A stretch of DNA of 49,814 nucleotides from Acidobacteriota bacterium. GTDB taxonomy: Bacteria; Acidobacteriota; Terriglobia; UBA7540. Each line of letters starts with the position of its first letter. Position 1 is the stretch's first letter. The position numbers and the translations under genes are program-made. The DNA is taken from assembly GCA_021817045.1 (NCBI GenBank), contig JAKAWG010000033.1:1-49814 (forward strand), in the 5' to 3' direction. The notes beneath the pieces were generated by a model. The model did not search any database and was not told where the DNA came from. It was given only the letters and a program-made list of their open reading frames with translations. Of the stretch, positions 18,116-25,420 are shown piece by piece.

Positions 18116-18257
18116 CAATTCCCGATTTCAACCCGTGCTGTCCAAATCCCGATTTGAGGCCGCTGAACTGATGGTGCTGCCGTCCAATTCCCGATTGAGG
18201 GCATGGCAGGTCTCGTTCCCGATTATTGGTATGACGTCTCCAATTCCCGATTTGTGG
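18116..18257. repeat. Five degenerate copies of CCAATTCCCGATTTG
   Basis: Five units share a CCCGATT core starting at 18121, 18148, 18190, 18218 and 18246, with approximate consensus CCAATTCCCGATTTGAGGC. Core-to-core steps are 27, 42, 28 and 28 bases, close to multiples of 14. Same-orientation clustered sites like this resemble multiple terminal repeats of IS21-type elements, or a protein-binding array; no transposase gene is present. Confidence 0.6.
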
Positions 18258-18590
18258 CGCTGGCCCTCATAGTCTCTGTGCTTAAAGAACTCTAACACGG
18301 AGGCCACCGAGATTCTCCGTGTGTTCAATCGTGAATTGTAGCGCTGCAGCGTTCTCCGGTGAGCGAGTCCGAGCGTATGTCCCGGGGCGGGCGGGACGCG
18401 CTGAACTGCTACCGGCGGTAACGCCAGCCTGACCCTGTCCCGAGGCGGCTGGGCTCAGGACGAAGCGGAGCGGCAACCAGTTTCAAACGCACCGCAGCCA
18501 TCGGGCCGGGTGAGCCGCATCCGGGGGCGGGCCGGCTGCAGCAAAAATCGCCGGGGCGGGCGGCGACAAGAAACACTCTACACCAGTCAA

Positions 18591-18633
18591 ATGAGACAGT
18601 GGAGACAGGTGAGACAAATGAGACAGTTTTTTT
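18591..18633. repeat. 9-base tandem repeat (ATGAGACAG)4 followed by T7
   Basis: Four units ATGAGACAG, TGGAGACAG, GTGAGACAA and ATGAGACAG run directly into seven T. A three-unit version with the same unit and tract occurs in opposite orientation at 47831-47862. Confidence 0.75.
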
Positions 18634-18737
18634 CAAGCGCGGGCGGGTACGGCGCGAGTGACCATGCTCGAGCGTTTCGTGATAATCTGAGGTGTCTGGA
18701 TGGGTTAGGGCAGGCGACCCTTAAGGCCACCGGTGTC

Positions 18738-19079
18738 ATGACCTTTGAAGAGTTCGAAAAGCCGTTGATTGCCTTGCGCGATAGTCAGGTGGTGCAAGGC
18801 GCTGCGCTTGGCCGCCTGGAAGTGTTGGTGGAGCGAAACGCAGAAGCGATTGCCCGAAACGCCGAGACCATCGCACGGAATTCCGAGGCCATTGAGAAAC
18901 TGGGGGACGGATTCATAACCCTTCAAGCCGCAATGGAAGGTTTGACGAAGATCGTGGACCGAAATTCGGAAGCCATCAACAAACTCGACGAGGGGTTTGC
19001 GACACTCCAGGATGGGTTCGTGACCCTTCAGGCGGCGATAAAAGGCTTGACGGAGACCGTAGACCGCTTCATTAATTAA
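18738..19079 (+). CDS. Small coiled-coil protein with internal repeats
   Basis: A 113-residue protein starting MTFEEFEKPLIAL; AAGG lies about 11 bases before the ATG. An open frame continues upstream to 18510 but crosses the 9-base repeat and has no coding character, so this start is preferred. Residues about 30-110 are strongly helical with a-d heptads and internal repetition: three seven-residue units (RNAEAIA, RNAETIA, RNSEAIE), then two longer related units built on KLxxGFxTLQxAxxGLTxxVDR. There is no signal peptide or membrane segment. Similar short coiled-coil ORFs of unknown role are common in Acidobacteriota-like genomes. Function unknown. Confidence 0.65.
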   Translation: MTFEEFEKPLIALRDSQVVQGAALGRLEVLVERNAEAIARNAETIARNSEAIEKLGDGFITLQAAMEGLTKIVDRNSEAINKLDEGFATLQDGFVTLQAAIKGLTETVDRFIN

Positions 19080-19195
19080 GGGGCTCGACCATAACGGACA
19101 CCGCCGTAGATCGAAATGAGGTGGTAAAGGCAGTTGCAGTTGCAGTTCGGTTCGGGGAGACCGATACTCGTTTACAAGAACTTCTCATCCGTCGC

Positions 19196-19289
<94 letters not shown>

Positions 19290-19542
19290 GACTCCACCTC
19301 TATAAGCCTCTTGCGGGTCCTTCGCGCCGCTCAGGATTTCGTGGGTGGACATCGTTTTTCGATGTCTGCGAGTTTTCCAGGCCGCATACATGCCAAAAGT
19401 CGGCATGCGCCACCCAGCGATAAACTCCGCGAAGCATCCCCGTATTTCCAAGCCAAACAATGCTGGGATTCTTCGTCGCCTCGATGCGCTGAATCGGGGC
19501 TCCTCGAAATGACAGCACCGAACTTTTCCGCAGCCTGGTTTG
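19290..19542. other. Spacer after tRNA-Ser with a hairpin
   Basis: No gene seen. A perfect seven-pair hairpin (GACATCG-TTTTT-CGATGTC) lies at 19348-19366, about 60 bases past the tRNA, without a following T-run. The remainder holds sequence that looks like dispersed intergenic repeat. Confidence 0.5.
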
Positions 19543-20631
19543 CTAAGCCCGAAGGGCGGCATTCTCTCGCGCAGGAACGTTTTGCAACTCCGCGCGCGCT
19601 TTCGGGAGGCATTGCGGGTAGCGTTCCTGAAGGAACTTAATCAGCCCTTCGCGCACGTAACAGCGCAAATCCCACAGCGTGCTCGAATCCGGAGCGTCCA
19701 TCAGCGCGCGAAGCTGCACCGTGTGCTCGGTAGAATCCGTCACCTGCAGGACACAGCACTGGCCCAGCCATTTGTCCGTGGATTGAAGCAACCGGCGAAG
19801 CTCGGCGCGCACTTCGTCGACGGGCACGGTGTAATCAGTATAGACGTACACGTACCCCAGCAGGTTGGCACTGGTCTTGGTCCAGTTCGGAAAAGGATTT
19901 TCGATGAACCACGTCAGCGGCACGACCACGCGAGTAAGATCCCAGACGCGCACGACGACGTAGGTGGTGCCGATTTCTTCGATCCAGCCCCAGTTACCGT
20001 CCACAATCACGACGTCGTCAATGCGGATGGGTTGGGTAAGGGCGATCTGAATGCCGGCGATCAGGTTCCCCAGGCTGGACTTCGCGGCCATGCCGAGAAC
20101 CAATCCAACCAGCCCGGCGGAAGCGAGCAGACTGGTGCCCACGGCACGGATTTGAGGGACGGTCAGGAGCATCACCGCGAGGGTGAGGGTGCAGATGATG
20201 AAGTACAGAACCCGCCGGAGCACGCGCACCTGGGTCTGGATTTTGCGCGCCACCAGATTGTCCCGGACGTCGGTGCGGTAGCGAGTCTCCATAAAGTCCA
20301 CCAGCACATCCATGATTGCGATCGCCACCCAAGCGACAGCGCCGATAAGCGCGATGCCCAAGACGTGCTCAAGCGGCGATCTGACGGGTTTTGGAATGTG
20401 AGTGGCGGGCACGGCCACGAGGAGCGCAAATAACGGCAATAGCCATTTTGCTGGCCGGCGGCCGTGGCGGACCAGGGAAGCGTCTATGATGTGGCGGTCA
20501 AGCTGCCGCGCAATGCGTTTAAGAACCTCGAATGCAACGTAGTGAACGAGCAGCGCCACGCCAATCGCCGCCGCCAGAATTGCGGCGGAAATCAAAATGG
20601 CCGGCCAGTCTTTCAAGAAATAGTGCAGCAT
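19543..20631 (-). CDS. MscS-family mechanosensitive ion channel
   Basis: A 362-residue inner membrane protein. N-terminal hydrophobic segments lie at about residues 10-32, 65-85, 90-112, 140-160 and 165-190. The pore-lining helix and beta domain follow, with AAKSSLGNLIAGIQIALTQP and DDVVIVDGNWGWIEEI, the MscS signature. Such channels open on membrane tension to release solutes in hypo-osmotic shock. GGAGGT six bases upstream supports the ATG at 20631. It is slightly longer than E. coli MscS (286 residues) because of extra N-terminal helices. It is divergent from the helicase gene. Confidence 0.9.
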   Translation of the reverse strand: MLHYFLKDWPAILISAAILAAAIGVALLVHYVAFEVLKRIARQLDRHIIDASLVRHGRRPAKWLLPLFALLVAVPATHIPKPVRSPLEHVLGIALIGAVAWVAIAIMDVLVDFMETRYRTDVRDNLVARKIQTQVRVLRRVLYFIICTLTLAVMLLTVPQIRAVGTSLLASAGLVGLVLGMAAKSSLGNLIAGIQIALTQPIRIDDVVIVDGNWGWIEEIGTTYVVVRVWDLTRVVVPLTWFIENPFPNWTKTSANLLGYVYVYTDYTVPVDEVRAELRRLLQSTDKWLGQCCVLQVTDSTEHTVQLRALMDAPDSSTLWDLRCYVREGLIKFLQERYPQCLPKARAELQNVPARENAALRA

Positions 20632-20832
20632 TAAGAACCTCCGTTTACGCTGGAGTTGAGGGGTGACCGCGGTTAAGTCGCAGTGGGAATTGACCCCGCG
20701 GCGCGCGGAGACGCCGGAAAAGCGCCGGCCGCGGCGACCTCTGGAAGCCTACCTCTCGCGAGCCACGAGCTCTGAACTTCATTCTCAACCCCGCGCATTC
20801 AAATTTTCAAGGACACGTGGGACAATGAAGGC

Positions 20833-23800
20833 TTGACGCTGAGTCTGAATCTCGAACAAAGAGAGGCGGTCGAGCACGGCGAGGGTCCGCTGCTGGTCGT
20901 CGCGGGCCCTGGCACCGGGAAGACGCGTGTAATTACTCAGCGCGTCGTCCACCTAATCGAGAGGGGTCCGGGCGATGCCGGGCCACTGCCGCCGCAAAAC
21001 ATCCTTGCGCTAACGTTCACGGACAAGGCGGCTGAAGAGATGAAGCGCCGCGTGGCCGAAGCGCTGCCCGGACTCGCGAAACCGCCCTTCATCGCCACAT
21101 TTCACGCCTTCTGCCTGCACGTCCTTCGGCGGCGGCGGGTAGACCATCGTCTGCTCGATAAAGTCGACGTATGGATTTTCCTGCGCCGGCGCATGGCCGA
21201 GCTGGGATTGGAGTTCTATCAAAAGCTGGCCGAGCCGGGCGCCTTCCTGCACGACTTGAACGAATTCTTTGCACGCTGCCAGGACGAACTGATCGAGCCG
21301 GAAGATTTTGAGGGCTACGTCCGCGTGTGCGAGGAGCGGTTCTTTGAACGCTATCCGAGTTTGGCTGGAGCGGCGATCTCCGAACCACCTCGTCCCGCAA
21401 CGGCGGGATTCCCCCCTTTAGAACAGAAGGGGTTAAGGGGTGGTGCGCCCGTGAGGATACCGGCGCACCAGAAGATGTCGCCCGAAGAAAGACTCGAATG
21501 GGAAGAGATCCTAAAGAAGCGGGAGCTGGAGCGCGTTTTCAGCAACAGCCGGCGTTTGATTGATGAAGCCGGCGCGTCGAGTCTGGGGAGTCTGGTGAGC
21601 GAAACGGTGGCGCTGTGGCGAAGCCGGCCGGCCGCGCTGGACGAAGCCCGCGCCGAGTTTCGCGCCGTCCTGGTGGACGAGTTTCAGGACACCAATTACG
21701 CGCAGGTGGAGCTGCTGAAGCTCCTCGTTCCGCCGCCTTATTTCATCACCGCCGTGGGCGATGACGATCAGGCGATTTACCGCTTCCGCGGCGCGTCGCA
21801 CGGCGCTTTCGAGATGTTTCATCAGGCGTTCCCAGGCCACGCAACCGTCTACCTGAATCGAAACTACCGGTCTACAAAGAGGATTCTGCGTGCGGCCGGA
21901 ACGGTGATCTGCCGTAATGACCGCTATGCTGCCAAGCCGCCCCTCGCCGCGCAGTGCGAAGAAGGCGTGCCGGTTCGCCTGCTCAAGTCCCATGACGCTG
22001 TCAGCGAGGCCGTATGGGTGGCGGAGGAGATCGAGCGGCTCGCCCGTCGCGACGCGAGCTACGGCAGCGTCGCCGTTCTTTATCGCGCTCATCATAACCG
22101 CGATCTGCTGGTTGAAGAGTTTCGCAGGCGCGGCATTCCCTTTGACGTCCGTGGCCTTTCGATACTCTCTGTAACCGTGTTGCGGGATCTAATCGCGTAC
22201 CTCAAGCTGATCGCGTCGCCTCATGACAACATCAGCCTCACGCGGGCGTTGCTTGCGCCGCGCTGGAAATTTCCGGAGGAATTCGCGCGGGCCGTGCGCG
22301 CAGAGGCAGCGAAAGACCGCTGCTCGCTTTACGGTGTTTTGCAGAGAAACCAGCCAGCCGGGTTTCACCGCAGCCTGGCGGAGACAGGCTGGAGCGAGCT
22401 CGAAGAAGTTCTCGGCGACTTGGGCCAGACGGCCAGGCGTGTTCCTGTCACCGCCCTCATTGACCTTCTACTTGAGCGGCTTGGCTGGCGTTATCTGCCC
22501 GGCTCGCGCGAATTAGCATACCTCGAGCGCTTTCGGAAGTTTGCGGCGGATTGGGAAGAAAAGAGTGAGACACGGCGTCTGGCTGAATTCGTGGAATACT
22601 TCGATTACTTTGTGGAGGCAGGAGGCAAAATCGAAGCACCCGAAAGCAACGGCCGCTCCGACGCCGTGCAAATGATGACCGTCCACGCCGCCAAGGGCCT
22701 GGAATTTCCCATTGTGTTCGTAATCGGTGTCGCGGCCCGGCGATTCCCGGTGACTGACCGCAAAGCCGTGATCGAGTTTCCGGCCGAGCTGCGTAAAGGA
22801 CCACGGCCGCCGACCAATATTCACGTCCAGGAAGAGCGGCGGCTCTTTTTCGTTGCTCTCACGCGGGCGCGAGAGCGCCTCTACGTCTCAGGCTTTGCGA
22901 AAACGCCCCGCCAGCAGTCGGCATTCGTTGACGACCTGCTTGCAGATGCGGCCGTCGCTGCGCGGAGCATCGAGATCATCGAAGTTCCGGATGCAGCTTC
23001 CGCGACGCGCGGGAGGGGCGTGACAAGCAACTCCCCACCGAGCCACGTGGCCGCTAAGGTCTTGCTGTCGGAGACGGTAGGCCAAGGCCGTTTATTCGGT
23101 GCGTCTAAGAACCCAGGACCGTTTCATGCCGTGCTTGCTGACTGGGCTGGCAGTCCCGCGCCCCTTGACGGAAAGCTCCGGCTGAGCGCGACGGCCATCG
23201 AGGATTATCGCGACTGCCCGTTGAAATATAAGCTCCAGCACGTACTGAAAATTCCGGCGGCACCGCAAGCCGCACTGACTTTCGGCAACCTGATGCACGC
23301 AAGCGTGCGCCATTACTTCGAGCTTCGCCGCACCGGGCTTCCTGAGTTCAGCGAGATTGAGCAATTTTATAGGGAACACTGGAAAAGCGCGGGATTCGAC
23401 GATGCCTACCAGGAGGAGACTTACCGCAAGGCGGGCCTTGAGCAGCTTCGCGCCTTTGTCGAGCGCTGGAACGAGGAACCGATGGACGGCAACGAGATTC
23501 AGATGGAAGTGACTTTTCGCTTTGATCTAGGCGACGTCGAACTTGAAGGACGCATCGACCAGTTACGCGAACTTCGGGAGGCCGGAGAGCAGTGCGTTAA
23601 GGTGACCGACTACAAGACGGGACGGCCTCGCACGCAAAAGGACGCGGACAAGAGCTTGCAGCTCTCGGTTTACGCGCTCGCGGCCAGGCGAGCGCTCGGG
23701 TTGAAGCCGGTTCGCCTGAGTTTCTACAACTTGACGAGCAACGAGAGCGTCCCGACAGCGAGGACGCCCGAGGAGTTGGAGGAAGCCGAGCGCAAAATTC

Positions 23801-23904
23801 GCGAAGCGGTGGCAGAGATCCGAGGCGGCCAATTTCCCCCGAAGCCTGGATTCATCTGCCGCTGGTGCGCCTATCAAACGCTTTGCCCGGCGCACGAGGA
23901 CTAG
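20833..23904 (+). CDS. UvrD/PcrA-like helicase fused to PD-(D/E)XK nuclease with Fe-S staple
   Basis: A 1023-residue single-chain helicase-nuclease. SF1A motifs are complete: Q-motif LNLEQREAV, Walker A GPGTGKT (25-31), LTFTDKAAEEMKRR, Walker B VDEFQDTN, GDDDQAIYRFRGA, LNRNYRST, VHAAKGLEFP and FVALTRARERLY. The C-terminal third is a RecB-type nuclease with DYRDCPLKYKLQHV and the catalytic VTDYKTGRP. One cysteine in DCPLKYK and three in ICRWCAYQTLCP match the 4Fe-4S staple of AddB/Cas4-type nucleases. The start is TTG 20833, because the nearby ATG at 20826 is out of frame and stops at once. A palindromic stretch at 21384-21444 is translated in frame between helicase motifs and looks inserted. 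Likely role: double-strand end resection or repair. RmuC follows. Confidence 0.9.
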   Translation: MTLSLNLEQREAVEHGEGPLLVVAGPGTGKTRVITQRVVHLIERGPGDAGPLPPQNILALTFTDKAAEEMKRRVAEALPGLAKPPFIATFHAFCLHVLRRRRVDHRLLDKVDVWIFLRRRMAELGLEFYQKLAEPGAFLHDLNEFFARCQDELIEPEDFEGYVRVCEERFFERYPSLAGAAISEPPRPATAGFPPLEQKGLRGGAPVRIPAHQKMSPEERLEWEEILKKRELERVFSNSRRLIDEAGASSLGSLVSETVALWRSRPAALDEARAEFRAVLVDEFQDTNYAQVELLKLLVPPPYFITAVGDDDQAIYRFRGASHGAFEMFHQAFPGHATVYLNRNYRSTKRILRAAGTVICRNDRYAAKPPLAAQCEEGVPVRLLKSHDAVSEAVWVAEEIERLARRDASYGSVAVLYRAHHNRDLLVEEFRRRGIPFDVRGLSILSVTVLRDLIAYLKLIASPHDNISLTRALLAPRWKFPEEFARAVRAEAAKDRCSLYGVLQRNQPAGFHRSLAETGWSELEEVLGDLGQTARRVPVTALIDLLLERLGWRYLPGSRELAYLERFRKFAADWEEKSETRRLAEFVEYFDYFVEAGGKIEAPESNGRSDAVQMMTVHAAKGLEFPIVFVIGVAARRFPVTDRKAVIEFPAELRKGPRPPTNIHVQEERRLFFVALTRARERLYVSGFAKTPRQQSAFVDDLLADAAVAARSIEIIEVPDAASATRGRGVTSNSPPSHVAAKVLLSETVGQGRLFGASKNPGPFHAVLADWAGSPAPLDGKLRLSATAIEDYRDCPLKYKLQHVLKIPAAPQAALTFGNLMHASVRHYFELRRTGLPEFSEIEQFYREHWKSAGFDDAYQEETYRKAGLEQLRAFVERWNEEPMDGNEIQMEVTFRFDLGDVELEGRIDQLRELREAGEQCVKVTDYKTGRPRTQKDADKSLQLSVYALAARRALGLKPVRLSFYNLTSNESVPTARTPEELEEAERKIREAVAEIRGGQFPPKPGFICRWCAYQTLCPAHED
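21384..21444. repeat. Palindromic element translated in frame inside the helicase gene
   Basis: Ends ACCACC and GGTGGT are inverted repeats. Inside are a perfect six-pair hairpin (TCCCGC-AACG-GCGGGA, 21393-21408) and CCCCTT...AAGGGG (21413-21432). The translated stretch is Pro/Gly-rich and lacks the helical character of its surroundings. It resembles intergenic palindromic repeats placed inside a coding sequence. Confidence 0.5.
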
Positions 23905-23946
23905 GTGTAGCTTCGCTTCAGCCTGACAAACTAGTGGAGGTTCAAT

Positions 23947-25344
23947 ATGAATCCATGGCTGACGCTTGTGGCCGGCCTGATTGCGGGGGCTGCTGTGGCG
24001 TGGCTTTTGGCGAAGGCGCGCGCGGAAAGAACGATTGCTGTGGCTCGAATCGAAGCGGAAGGCAGAACCCGAGGCGCGGAAAGCTCTCTGAACGAGCTGC
24101 GAGCGCAGCTTCAGGAACTCCCGAGATTGAGAGATCAACTCAAGAAGGAAGAAATCGCGCGCGTGGCGGCGGAAACCCGGCACGCGCAGGCCCAGGCGGA
24201 GCTTGAAAACGAACGGCGGCTTCTTGACGAAGCACGCGCCAAGCTCGAAGAAACCTTCAAGGCGCTCGCCGCCGAGGCGCTGAAGAGCAACGACCAGCAG
24301 TTCATGACTCTCGCCAAGAGTGCCTTCGAGACTATGCACACCGCAGCGAGAGGCGATCTCGAAGCGCGGCAAAAGGAAATTGGCGCGCTCGTCTCCCCAC
24401 TGAAGGATGCGCTGGAGCGGTACGAAAAGCAGATCTTTGAGATGGAAAGGGCGCGACAAGCCGCTTACGGCGGTCTGAAGGAGCAACTCAATCAACTCTC
24501 AAGCGTCAACCAGCAGCTTCAGAAAGAAACCGGGGTGCTCGCGAACGCGCTGAAGGGCGGGCCACAGGTCCGCGGGCGCTGGGGCGAGATGACGCTGCGC
24601 CGCGCAGCCGAGCTTGCGGGCATGGCTGAGCATTGTGACTTCATCGAGCAGGAAACACTTTCGACCGACGCCGGGCGCTATCGCCCGGATATGATCGTGA
24701 ATCTTCCCGGCGGGCGGCGGATCGCCGTGGACGCCAAAGCGCCTATGCAAGCCTTTCTGGACGCCGCCACCGCCACGAGCGAAGAGGTGCGCGCCAAAGA
24801 CCTTGCCCGCCACAGCCAGCTTGTGCGCGAACACATGAACCAACTGGCGTCGAAGAGCTATTGGGCGCAGTTTGGCCAGGATGCGCCTGAGATCGTGGTG
24901 CTCTTTTTGCCCGGCGAGTCATTTTTCAGCGCCGCGCTCGAGCAGGACCGCGCCCTGATTGAAGACGGGATGGAAAGGCACGTCGTGCTCTCCACTCCCA
25001 CCACTTTTGTTTCTTTACTCAAAGCCGTCGCCTATGGCTGGCGGCAGCAAAGCGCCGAGCAGAATGCGAGGGAGATCAGCGACCGGGCAAGAGAACTTTA
25101 TGAACGCCTTGGCACATTCCTTGGCCACTTCGCGAGCGCGGGCGCGGCGCTCGCGCGGGCAGTGGAAGCGTACAACAAGGCCACGGGTTCGCTCGAAAGC
25201 CGCGTACTGACCTCGGCGAGGCGGTTCAAGGAGTTGGGCGTCACCGCCTCGGGCGACCTCGAAGAAGTTAGCCCCGTCGAAGCGACACCGCGCGAGCTTG
25301 CGGCGCCCGAACACACGGAAGGCGGGTCTGCTGCAAAAGCATGA
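23947..25344 (+). CDS. rmuC: DNA recombination protein RmuC
   Basis: A 465-residue protein with an N-terminal membrane anchor (about 3-23), a long coiled coil (about 25-150) and the RmuC nuclease-like domain (about 160-420), with VRGRWGEMTLRRAAELAGM, YRPDMIVNLPGGRRIAVDAK and APEIVVLFLPGESFFSAAL. The VDAK segment matches the PD-(D/E)XK-like core. RmuC limits inversions and acts in genome stability. GGAGG precedes the ATG by six bases. It follows the helicase-nuclease by 42 bases, so both probably act in DNA end processing. It converges with the GH92 gene 76 bases apart, with no clear terminator between them. Confidence 0.93.
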   Translation: MNPWLTLVAGLIAGAAVAWLLAKARAERTIAVARIEAEGRTRGAESSLNELRAQLQELPRLRDQLKKEEIARVAAETRHAQAQAELENERRLLDEARAKLEETFKALAAEALKSNDQQFMTLAKSAFETMHTAARGDLEARQKEIGALVSPLKDALERYEKQIFEMERARQAAYGGLKEQLNQLSSVNQQLQKETGVLANALKGGPQVRGRWGEMTLRRAAELAGMAEHCDFIEQETLSTDAGRYRPDMIVNLPGGRRIAVDAKAPMQAFLDAATATSEEVRAKDLARHSQLVREHMNQLASKSYWAQFGQDAPEIVVLFLPGESFFSAALEQDRALIEDGMERHVVLSTPTTFVSLLKAVAYGWRQQSAEQNAREISDRARELYERLGTFLGHFASAGAALARAVEAYNKATGSLESRVLTSARRFKELGVTASGDLEEVSPVEATPRELAAPEHTEGGSAAKA

Positions 25345-25420
25345 GTTCGAGCACTTGTACTTGACAGGCTACGGCAAGACTCGCACGACCGGCGCTCTAG
25401 CGCGGTGTCGAGGGGACGGT

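Larger units (their letters stand above)
17773..18737. other. Long non-coding, repeat-rich spacer
   Basis: Nearly 1 kb without a credible gene. It contains, in order, four consecutive hairpins (17861-17956), a five-unit degenerate repeat (18116-18257) and a 9-base tandem repeat with a T-tract (18591-18633). The rest is GC-rich sequence with no recognised feature. Confidence 0.7.

Noticed and set aside
18116..18257. CRISPR array
   Set aside because: The repeats are only about 15 bases, degenerate and unevenly spaced, and there are no cas genes in the window.
18510..18737. N-terminal extension of the coiled-coil protein
   Set aside because: The extension is translated from the tandem ATGAGACAG repeat and GC-rich spacer and is Arg/Gly/Ser-rich, unlike the coiled-coil body.
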